From NCBI GenBank assembly GCA_021162325.1, contig JAGGYV010000094.1:1-8388 (forward strand): a DNA stretch of 8,388 nucleotides, read 5' to 3'. Of the stretch, positions 1 to 6,143 are shown piece by piece; position 1 is the first letter of the stretch; the number at the start of each line of letters is the position of its first letter. This stretch comes from Desulfobacteraceae bacterium (GTDB lineage: Bacteria; Desulfobacterota; Desulfobacteria; Desulfobacterales; Desulfosalsimonadaceae). Both the position numbers and the translations under genes were made by a program. The notes beneath the pieces are model-generated. The model did not search any database. It was not told where the DNA came from and saw only the letters and a program-made list of their open reading frames with translations.

Positions 1-31
1 AATTAACGCTTAAATTGAACAGAAAACTGTC

Positions 32-63
32 TTGACATTGGGGTCCACTATAAAATCTGTCAA
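32..63. repeat. inverted repeat TTGACA / TGTCAA ahead of the M48 gene
   Basis: TTGACA (32-37) and its reverse complement TGTCAA (58-63) flank 20 bases about 50-80 bases before the protease ATG. TTGACA is a perfect sigma-70 -35 hexamer, but the AT-rich hexamers at 49-54 and 51-56 are too close (11-13 bases) to be a standard -10. The pair may be a regulator site or chance. Confidence 0.3.
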
Positions 64-112
64 AATAAAATTTATGTAAAAAATGAACGTTACTATATAG
101 AAAAAAACCCAT

Positions 113-916
113 ATGAAAAACATAAAAATAATCCTGATCGCAATTATCGGGATATGGTTAATCGCCTGCAGTACAGTCCCAATCACCGGCCGACACCAGC
201 TCAATCTGCTGCCTCAGGAAACAATGCTCTCCATGAGCCTTTCCGAATACGACCAGTTTTTAAAGGAGAATCAATTAAGCAACAATCAGGCTCAGATCCA
301 GATGGTTAAACGGGTGGGATTAAAAATTCAAAAAGCTGTTGAACAATATTTTGCACAAAACAACATGAGTGATGAACTATCAAATTATGCATGGGAATTT
401 AACCTGGTCGAAAGCAATGAAATTAATGCATGGTGCATGCCCGGTGGAAAAGTCGTCTTTTACTCCGGCATCCTGCCCCTGACAAAAGACGAAACCGGAC
501 TGGCGGTGGTCATGGGACATGAAATTGCCCATGCCGTTGCCCATCATGGGAATGAACGCATGAGCCAGGGATTGATCGCACAAATGGGCAACATCGCTTT
601 ATCAACAGCATTGGAAACTGAGCCGGAAACCACCCAGCAGCTCTGGTTGGCGGTTTACGGCCTGGGCGCACAATATGGATTGATGCTGCCTTACAGCCGG
701 CTCCATGAAAATGAAGCAGACCGCATGGGATTGATGTTCATGTCCATGGCCGGGTATGATCCCAACGCTGCAGTTGGTTTCTGGCAACGAATGGCAGCCC
801 AAAAAAAAGGCGCAGCACGGTCGGAATTTTTAAGCACCCATCCATCAGATAAAAAACGCATCCAAAACATTCGGGCACTGATCCCGGAAGCCATGGGGTA
901 CTATAAAAAACCTTAA
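113..916 (+). CDS. M48 family zinc metalloprotease, outer-envelope lipoprotein
   Basis: A 267-residue predicted lipoprotein peptidase. The N-terminus has a short basic stretch, a hydrophobic helix and a lipobox LIAC with the lipidated cysteine at residue 19, so it should be exported and membrane-anchored. The catalytic motif HEIAH lies at 136-140 (two His zinc ligands, catalytic E137). The third ligand is probably E199 in the ENEAD motif (E-x3-D). A conserved THPS motif follows, with H243. Length and motif order match the small LoiP/YcaL/BepA-type M48 proteins, without the C-terminal TPR domain of BepA. These proteases degrade misfolded envelope or outer-membrane proteins; that role is inferred from the family. 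The ATG at 113 is chosen because it places the signal peptide directly at the start; no strong Shine-Dalgarno is visible in the A-rich leader. It is convergent with the hydrolase gene and probably unrelated to the signalling cluster. Confidence 0.93.
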   Translation: MKNIKIILIAIIGIWLIACSTVPITGRHQLNLLPQETMLSMSLSEYDQFLKENQLSNNQAQIQMVKRVGLKIQKAVEQYFAQNNMSDELSNYAWEFNLVESNEINAWCMPGGKVVFYSGILPLTKDETGLAVVMGHEIAHAVAHHGNERMSQGLIAQMGNIALSTALETEPETTQQLWLAVYGLGAQYGLMLPYSRLHENEADRMGLMFMSMAGYDPNAAVGFWQRMAAQKKGAARSEFLSTHPSDKKRIQNIRALIPEAMGYYKKP

Positions 917-929
917 ATTTTGTATCTTT

Positions 930-1667
930 TTACCTGTGTTCAAACACGCCTTTCTTTAAAAAAACAACAACCTGGTTCAAAACTTCCGGATGCCGCATAA
1001 TAAATGAATGACTGATCGGAACCACCAGAAAGTCAGACATTTCCTCAAGCTTCGCTCTTTCCACGGACACTTTGCCGTCATCATCCCCGGGAATCAGCCA
1101 TGAATAAAAAGGATTCATTGTACTATTGCCGGTAATCACGCCGATTTCCCCTTTAATCGGTTTTAAAGAATTCGGAAGGCTCTCCACTTCTGTGCCGAGC
1201 ACCTGACCTGCCGGGCCGTTAAGCCATTTATAAATAGTCAGAGTCCGGAATGAATCTGCCAGTTCACTCCCCCTGTTCGGGGGGCTGATCATGACAATCC
1301 GGCTGCCTCCCGGAAGCGAATAATCCTGAAGATACTGCCGGGTAATAATCCCGCCCAAAGAATGGGTGACAATATGTATCTTGTCTGCCCCGTTTTCCAT
1401 GCACCGGTTCACCATTTTGTGCAAGTATTCATCCGCAATTTTTTCAACCGATTCACTGGTGGAGGGGTAACCCGTATTGATGACAATATAGTTGTTCTGG
1501 ACAAGGTGTTTTTCCAGCTTTGACATGGATTTTTTTGTTCTGGCCAGACCATGCAAAAGAATGACATGTTCCCTGCCTTTTGACAGCGGTTGATCTGTAT
1601 TATCCATATCTGAGGCATCACTATTAAAAGGGATTAACAGCAACCCGGCCAAAAGAAACCGAACCAT
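930..1667 (-). CDS. exported alpha/beta hydrolase, lipase/esterase-like
   Basis: A 245-residue alpha/beta hydrolase, most like the bacterial triacylglycerol lipase and PGAP1-like group. Residues 1-18 form a short hydrophobic signal peptide, so a periplasmic or envelope location is likely. The oxyanion-hole HG is at residues 39-40 (ILLHG). The nucleophile elbow reads THSLGG at 101-106 with S103; the first glycine of the usual GxSxG is Thr, a common variant in this group. The acid is probably one of D195-D197 in the GDDDGKV stretch, and the catalytic His is probably H220 in ISHS. The substrate cannot be predicted. The ATG at 1667 is the only ordinary start between the end of the cyclase gene and the signal peptide, although the frame stays open upstream without a usable start. 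The ribosome-binding site is weak. It follows the cyclase by 77 bases on the same strand and may be last in the transcription unit, but its function does not obviously fit the signalling genes. Confidence 0.88.
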   Translation of the reverse strand: MVRFLLAGLLLIPFNSDASDMDNTDQPLSKGREHVILLHGLARTKKSMSKLEKHLVQNNYIVINTGYPSTSESVEKIADEYLHKMVNRCMENGADKIHIVTHSLGGIITRQYLQDYSLPGGSRIVMISPPNRGSELADSFRTLTIYKWLNGPAGQVLGTEVESLPNSLKPIKGEIGVITGNSTMNPFYSWLIPGDDDGKVSVERAKLEEMSDFLVVPISHSFIMRHPEVLNQVVVFLKKGVFEHR

Positions 1668-1744
1668 TCCGAGCGGGATCGACCGGGATAAAAAAACAGC
1701 ATGGCTATTGATAATCCATAGAATACAAAAATTGAACTGAAAAA

Positions 1745-2821
1745 CTAATCCCTTATTACATTATAGCAGACAACCGGCTCCATTTTGTTCTTTACATACA
1801 CCTCACCTCTGCTTTCAATATTAAATTCACCCGGATTTTCCAGAAATGTCTGCTCCCCGATAATAATCTCACCGCCAATTGCCATCTCCTCCAGCCGTGC
1901 AGCAACATTAACACTATCACCGATAACCGTATAATCCATCCTGTTTGATGACCCGATATTTCCGATAATCGCATTGCCGGTATTGATGCCGATACCGACT
2001 TCAAAAAGTTCCAGATTGGCATTCAGCCTTTTTTTCATCATTTCCTCGGTGGCTTCCTGCATCTCAATGGCCGTTCGAATGGCGTTTTCGGCAGCATTCC
2101 CCGATGCCTCTACGAGTCCGAAAACGGCGATCAGCTGATCCCCGACAAATTTATCCAGCAGACCATTATTTTTAAAAACAATATCAACCATTATACTAAA
2201 ATATTGATTCAACAGCAAAACAACATTTTCAGCCGACATACATTCGGCAATTGTGGTAAATGAACGAATATCCGCGAAAAGAACCGTCACCTGTCGTCTT
2301 TCAGTATCAACCAGCCCGCCGCCTTTTAAATCAATCAATTTTTCAACCAGATTATTACCCACATACCGACTCAACCGATTTCTGAGTTCTTCTTCCTGTT
2401 TTGTTTTTTGATAAGATAAAGCCAGATCCCGGGAATAAACCATCAACTGGGTTGCCTGCTCCTGATTCTTGCGTTTCATCTTATCCATTCTGCCTATCAA
2501 AGAATTAAAATGATCCGCGATCTCGTTTAATTCCCGGTCCGCCTGAATCTGAATCGGCTCACTTTTCTCACCATTTTCAGCCAGCCGCGTTTCCCTGCTC
2601 AGATAAAATAGGTTGTCCGCAGATCTTCGAATCAGGGAATACCCGGTAACCGTTGAAATCAAAATAATGGGAAAATACAAAATAATCGTCTCAGAAATTG
2701 AAATCTTGTCGATGAGATACAAATAAAAAAATAAAAGGTAAGGAATGACTGCCATAAGCGCCAGGGCAGCCAGCATCTTACCGCCTATCGTATTGTAGTC
2801 ACGACGATATGTTTGTTTCAT
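1745..2821 (-). CDS. membrane-bound class III adenylate/guanylate cyclase with HAMP linker
   Basis: A 358-residue nucleotide cyclase, probably making cAMP. Two hydrophobic helices (about 17-37 and 43-63) with only a few residues between them leave almost no periplasmic sensor. A HAMP-like segment (about 64-115) and a coiled coil (about 112-150) connect to the class III catalytic domain (about 172-356). Catalytic residues look complete: metal-binding D184 (LFADIRSFT) and D228 (KFVGDQ), base-contacting K224, T298 in the MDYTVIGD motif, and the transition-state pair N305 and R309. Lys plus Thr at the purine site is typical of class IIIb adenylate cyclases, so ATP is the likelier substrate. Its ATG overlaps the TGA of the PilZ gene (ATGA), and no Shine-Dalgarno lies upstream, so translation is probably coupled to PilZ. 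With no evident sensor domain, activity may be set by the membrane, by bicarbonate or by a partner. The link to the ATPase module is inferred from gene order. Confidence 0.93.
   Translation of the reverse strand: MKQTYRRDYNTIGGKMLAALALMAVIPYLLFFYLYLIDKISISETIILYFPIILISTVTGYSLIRRSADNLFYLSRETRLAENGEKSEPIQIQADRELNEIADHFNSLIGRMDKMKRKNQEQATQLMVYSRDLALSYQKTKQEEELRNRLSRYVGNNLVEKLIDLKGGGLVDTERRQVTVLFADIRSFTTIAECMSAENVVLLLNQYFSIMVDIVFKNNGLLDKFVGDQLIAVFGLVEASGNAAENAIRTAIEMQEATEEMMKKRLNANLELFEVGIGINTGNAIIGNIGSSNRMDYTVIGDSVNVAARLEEMAIGGEIIIGEQTFLENPGEFNIESRGEVYVKNKMEPVVCYNVIRD
2818..2821 (-). other. ATGA start-stop overlap between PilZ and cyclase genes
   Basis: The cyclase ATG (2821-2819) overlaps the PilZ TGA (2820-2818) in the tetranucleotide ATGA. 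The bases upstream of this ATG are U-rich with no Shine-Dalgarno, so the cyclase is probably translated by ribosomes finishing PilZ (termination-reinitiation). Confidence 0.85.
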
Positions 2822-3252
2822 GGTAGATTACCGAAAAAAGAACTATCCATTCTTTCAAATTCAAAAGGCTTGTGAAATTTTACAGCAACACCTGTTTTTT
2901 CCTGACCATTCGCCTCAAATTGATGAATACGGACAACAGAGGCCTCGGCTTTAATACAGGCGCGAACATCTTCCGTGCCGGCTAAAAAAATATCCAGTTT
3001 CAAAATCTGACCCGGATAATACCTTTCGGATAAACATGAAATAAACATGGCGCCCCCACCGGACACATCATGGAGTTCACTTCTTTCACTGTCATGATGC
3101 GCATCTCCATCAAGAACAGAGACAATAACTTCAAATTCAATGGGGAAACGATTAAAGGATCTTTTATACGATTTCAGATCTGGCGTGGCTTCATGTTCTT
3201 GACCGGAAGACCGATTAAAAAATTCAAGAAAGCGCTTAAAGGTAAGATCCAT
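2818..3252 (-). CDS. PilZ domain protein, predicted c-di-GMP receptor
   Basis: A 144-residue protein dominated by one PilZ domain from about residue 30 to 135. Both c-di-GMP-binding motifs are intact: RSFNR at 31-35 (RxxxR) and DVSGGG at 62-67 (DxSxxG). This separates it from the non-binding PilZ subtype that works with PilB in xanthomonads. The first 30 residues are a hydrophilic lead with no signal peptide, so it should be cytoplasmic. Its ATG directly abuts the TAG stop of the ATPase gene and its TGA overlaps the cyclase start, which points to co-translation and perhaps a physical complex with the ATPase. The nearest purine-rich stretch upstream is about 14 bases from the ATG, too far for a good ribosome-binding site. 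The inferred role is to relay c-di-GMP levels to the ATPase. The family identification is strong; the partner is a guess from context. Confidence 0.92.
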   Translation of the reverse strand: MDLTFKRFLEFFNRSSGQEHEATPDLKSYKRSFNRFPIEFEVIVSVLDGDAHHDSERSELHDVSGGGAMFISCLSERYYPGQILKLDIFLAGTEDVRACIKAEASVVRIHQFEANGQEKTGVAVKFHKPFEFERMDSSFFGNLP

Positions 3253-3255
3253 CTA
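3250..3255 (-). other. TAG-ATG abutment between ATPase and PilZ genes
   Basis: The ATPase stop TAG (3255-3253) is followed with no spacer by the PilZ ATG (3252-3250). No well-placed Shine-Dalgarno precedes it, so PilZ translation probably depends on translation of the ATPase message. Confidence 0.85.
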
Positions 3256-5640
3256 GCTGATACAAACCCTTCGGACTTCAACCATATCAGAAAGTCCATC
3301 AAAAACCTTCAGAATTCCATCCTGCATCAAGGTTGTCATGCCTTGTTCGCTGGCTTTAACAAACAACTCTTCCGCACTGGCCTGTTTTTTAATCATTCGC
3401 TTAATCTCCGCCGTCCCTTCCATAAGTTCATGAATGCCCAGGCGGCCCTTATAACCGGTACCATTACACTGGTCACATCCGACCGGCGCATACAACTTCA
3501 GTTCTGAGGAGAATCTTATCCCGGTCTTTTTAAAATCATCCTCACCGTAATTATTTACAATATCATCAAATTCTTCCTGATTTGGAGAATACGCTTTTCG
3601 ACAATTCTTACATAATCGGCGCAGCAAACGTTGGGCCAGTACTGCGAGAAATGCATCGGAAAAATTTAACGGATTCAGCCCCATATCCAAAAGACGGGTG
3701 ACGGTTTCAGGGGCACTGTTGGTATGAAGTGTTGATAAAACCAAATGGCCGGTCAAAGAGGCTTCCACGCCGATAGAGGCCGTTTCATAATCACGCATTT
3801 CACCAACCATAATGATGTCCGGGTCCGCCCTTAAAAAAGCGCGCATAATTCGTGCAAAATCCAGACCGATCTTATTCTTAATCTCAACCTGGCGCAACCC
3901 GAGCTGAGAAATTTCAACCGGATCTTCAGCGGTCCAGATTTTACGTTCCGGCGTGTTAATATGGTGTAATGCTGAATGAAGAGTTGTTGTTTTACCGGAT
4001 CCGGTGGGACCGACAACAAGTACCAGACCATAGGGCTTGGCAATCGCTTTTAATAAAACATCCATATTCCTTTCAGTAAGGGTCAAATCCTCCAGCTTCA
4101 TCGCGCCGCTGGTTGCCAAAATTCTCATGACAACGTCTTCCTGGCTGTCGGCCGTGGGCAAAGTAGCAACCCGCAATTCAAAGGGCGGAATCCCTTTTCG
4201 TTTAAACTTAATTTTTCCATCCTGGGGAAGACGTTTTTCAGCGATATCAAGGTTTGCCATAATTTTAATTCTGGACAGAATCGCTGTTGCAAAAGAATTC
4301 GGAACCTCGAGAAAATCCTGGCAGACTCCGTCAATTCTGAAACGAATTTTTGTCCTTTTTGAAATCGTCGACGGTTCTATGTGTATATCGGACGCATCTT
4401 TCCGATATGCCGTGATCAATACCTGATCCACCAGCTGTACAACTTTTCCGGAGGCTTCGTTAGACATTTCATCGCTATCATCGTCCTCCTCATCGACCTC
4501 TTCAAATGCGATATCCGGCATTTGATCAAATTCATCTACCGAAGCGCCACTGCTTACTTCTGTTTTATGGCTCTTTCCCTGGGTAAAAAAATGATTTATA
4601 ATTTCTACAATATCCTCTTTAATACCAACGGAAAATGTAAATTTATTCGTATTAAAAAGCGCTTTGGCATGATCCAGCTTGCTAAGATCCTTTGGGTCAT
4701 CGATCAGAAGCTCAATATGATCGATTTCCCAATGCAGCGGCACCCAGACATCCTGGATTAAAAAAGGTTTTTTTAAATTGCTGATTAGCTCATGGGGCAC
4801 TTCCATTTTGGAATCAAACATTTTGAACGGACAATTATAATAGGCTGAAAGCGACTTTCCAATATCCTCTTTGGAGGTCCTAAACTGATCCATCAAAACC
4901 GCTTCAACACTTTTTTTTGTTTTTTTGGACAGGGCCAATGCTTTTTGCAGTTGATCCGTATCCACGATTTTGTTTCGTAACAGGTAATCATATCGGGAAT
5001 CGAATCGTTTATCCGGCTGAGCAGATTCAATTTTTTCTTTAATTTTAGGATAAATCGGATCAATTCTTTGCACCACCTCATAACACTTGATGGCTTGTTC
5101 CTTATAGTGCCGTTTATCCAGTTCAATCCCCAGCATAAAATTAATTGCGGCCCGGGTCTTATTCTCAATATTATTTTCTTTAATAATCTGATCGATTTCA
5201 TTAACAACATCGGCCGGGCTGTTAACGGCCAGGCTGCATTCCAAAAAATCCCCCAGAAAATCATCGATTAAATAATCTGTCAAAAATAATTTTTTATACT
5301 CTGAAATTGCTTCCTTGTACAAACCAAGCTCTTTAAAGGCGGTCGCACTGTCACAAATTTCGGGTCCGGTTTCTCCGATTGAAAGACCGGTTTTTATATG
5401 AGAAACATCTTCGGTTGACAGGTTATACGGGGATTGCTGGTCGTTGTCTTCAATTTCCTTACCGAGATCATCCACTTTGAATTTAATTTTCTGAAGGACT
5501 TCTTCTTCCAGGTCGGCGGTCCCGGATAAGATATCTTTATATAATTCCAGAGCTTCATCATAAAGCCCATGTTTCTCATAGGCTTCTGCAGATTTTATTT
5601 TGGCTTGATAATCTTCCGTTGTCGTTTGAACGCTTTCCAT
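3253..5640 (-). CDS. GspE/PilB-family ATPase with TPR N-terminus and degenerate MshEN domain
   Basis: A 795-residue type II secretion / type IV pilus assembly ATPase, clearly longer than the usual 500-570 residues. Residues 1-200 are helical with TPR-like units (about 11-43, 92-119, 163-195; the pattern GLYxEAxxxYK recurs). Residues 212-350 form a GspE N-terminal (MshEN-like) domain. An acidic linker (about 376-391) leads to the motor: Walker A GPTGSGKT 544-551, Asp box AEDPVE 571-576, Walker B around DPDIIMVGE 606-614, His box TGHLVLSTLHTN 630-641, and a zinc tetracysteine C677, C680, C722, C725. The tetracysteine and GspE N-terminal domain favour an extension/secretion-type motor (PilB, GspE, MshE) over PilT. 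All ATPase motifs look functional. The start at 5640 is supported by a GGGAG ribosome-binding site. No pilin, PilC/GspF or secretin gene is present in the window, so the machine it powers is elsewhere or unknown. It sits 71 bases after the roadblock gene and abuts PilZ. Confidence 0.95.
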   Translation of the reverse strand: MESVQTTTEDYQAKIKSAEAYEKHGLYDEALELYKDILSGTADLEEEVLQKIKFKVDDLGKEIEDNDQQSPYNLSTEDVSHIKTGLSIGETGPEICDSATAFKELGLYKEAISEYKKLFLTDYLIDDFLGDFLECSLAVNSPADVVNEIDQIIKENNIENKTRAAINFMLGIELDKRHYKEQAIKCYEVVQRIDPIYPKIKEKIESAQPDKRFDSRYDYLLRNKIVDTDQLQKALALSKKTKKSVEAVLMDQFRTSKEDIGKSLSAYYNCPFKMFDSKMEVPHELISNLKKPFLIQDVWVPLHWEIDHIELLIDDPKDLSKLDHAKALFNTNKFTFSVGIKEDIVEIINHFFTQGKSHKTEVSSGASVDEFDQMPDIAFEEVDEEDDDSDEMSNEASGKVVQLVDQVLITAYRKDASDIHIEPSTISKRTKIRFRIDGVCQDFLEVPNSFATAILSRIKIMANLDIAEKRLPQDGKIKFKRKGIPPFELRVATLPTADSQEDVVMRILATSGAMKLEDLTLTERNMDVLLKAIAKPYGLVLVVGPTGSGKTTTLHSALHHINTPERKIWTAEDPVEISQLGLRQVEIKNKIGLDFARIMRAFLRADPDIIMVGEMRDYETASIGVEASLTGHLVLSTLHTNSAPETVTRLLDMGLNPLNFSDAFLAVLAQRLLRRLCKNCRKAYSPNQEEFDDIVNNYGEDDFKKTGIRFSSELKLYAPVGCDQCNGTGYKGRLGIHELMEGTAEIKRMIKKQASAEELFVKASEQGMTTLMQDGILKVFDGLSDMVEVRRVCIS

Positions 5641-5648
5641 GCTCGTGG

Positions 5649-5653
5649 CTCCC
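5649..5653 (-). promoter_or_regulatory. ribosome-binding site of the TPR-ATPase gene
   Basis: GGGAG on the minus strand, eight bases before the ATG at 5640. It fixes the start of the long ATPase frame, including the TPR N-terminus. The motif sits in the loop region of a possible 4-bp stem (TGGC 5646-5649 with GCCA 5655-5658), too short to call a regulatory hairpin. Confidence 0.7.
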
Positions 5654-5711
5654 GGCCAGTCTTTTTGTTTTTATGCCAGCTGAATCTTTTAATTAAGTAA
5701 ATATAATATTT

Positions 5712-6080
5712 TTAAAATAATTTTTTCCTCAGGAGCTTACCGATTTTTTTACTGGCCGATTGAATTTTTGGAAGCTGTGGAAGCAAAATTTCACAATTAA
5801 GGCGCACCAAAGAGATCGATGCGTTATCGCCGATAAACACTATCAAAAATCCGATCTCACTTTTTTTTATGTAAAACCGTGCGCTGTCATAAACCAATTC
5901 TGCATCTTTAACACTGCCCATCTCAATGGCAAAAGATTCCCAATTAATTTGAGAAAGTTTTTCCTCCTTACTTTTGAATTCAGGAAAAAATCTGCTCAGC
6001 AAAACGCCGCCTTCATTCGTAACAACCATCAGGCCGTGGACGCCGGTTATTCCCATTACATCTTTAAATATATCTTTCAT
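5712..6080 (-). CDS. roadblock/LC7-like small protein
   Basis: A 122-residue protein with the pattern of a single roadblock/LC7 (MglB-like) domain: a first helix then ITGVHGLMVVTNEGGVLLS at about 11-29, which matches the family's G-x-x-x-V-x-x-x-G strand-turn-strand, a middle helix (about 40-57), and strands at about 60-72 and 77-84 before a final helix (about 88-101). The last 14 residues are strongly basic (SASKKIGKLLRKKLF region). There is no signal peptide. Roadblock proteins dimerise and commonly act as platforms or GTPase-activating proteins for Ras-like GTPases such as MglA; no GTPase gene is in this window. It lies between the response regulator (63-base gap) and the ATPase (71-base gap) on the same strand. 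The identification rests on pattern and secondary structure, so a profile search would be needed to settle it. Its ATG has only a weak GGA-type ribosome-binding site. Confidence 0.75.
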   Translation of the reverse strand: MKDIFKDVMGITGVHGLMVVTNEGGVLLSRFFPEFKSKEEKLSQINWESFAIEMGSVKDAELVYDSARFYIKKSEIGFLIVFIGDNASISLVRLNCEILLPQLPKIQSASKKIGKLLRKKLF

Positions 6081-6143
6081 TGCTTTATCCGAGCTACTTT
6101 TTTATATTAATCATATCATGTAATAAATTAATTTAAATTTTTT

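Noticed and set aside
32..56. Sigma-70 promoter for the M48 gene using TTGACA and TATAAA/TAAAAT
   Set aside because: The -35 is perfect, but the spacers to the AT-rich hexamers are only 11 or 13 bases, and at 16-18 bases the hexamers do not resemble a -10.
903..947. Bidirectional terminator between the M48 gene and the hydrolase
   Set aside because: The only structures are an AT-only TAAAAA/TTTTTA pairing and a GTGT/ACAC 4-bp stem without a following U-tract; neither is convincing.
1668..1744. Longer N-terminus for the hydrolase from upstream open frame
   Set aside because: The frame is open and hydrophobic, but no ATG, GTG or TTG occurs in it before the cyclase gene, and the signal peptide fits the ATG at 1667.
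3070..3507. Plus-strand frame of 145 codons across the PilZ/ATPase junction
   Set aside because: It is antisense to two well-supported genes, has no family signature, and its composition reflects the opposite strand.
4893..5264. Minus-strand frame of 123 codons inside the ATPase gene
   Set aside because: It is an alternate frame of the ATPase; the residues are Trp/Arg/Lys-rich nonsense and no ribosome-binding site supports it.
5646..5658. Hairpin sequestering the ATPase ribosome-binding site
   Set aside because: The stem is only 4 bp (TGGC/GCCA) and cannot be distinguished from chance.
6121..6140. AT palindromes in the gap between response regulator and roadblock genes
   Set aside because: AAATTAATTT and ATTTAAAT are low-complexity palindromes expected in AT-rich DNA; there is no GC stem for a terminator.
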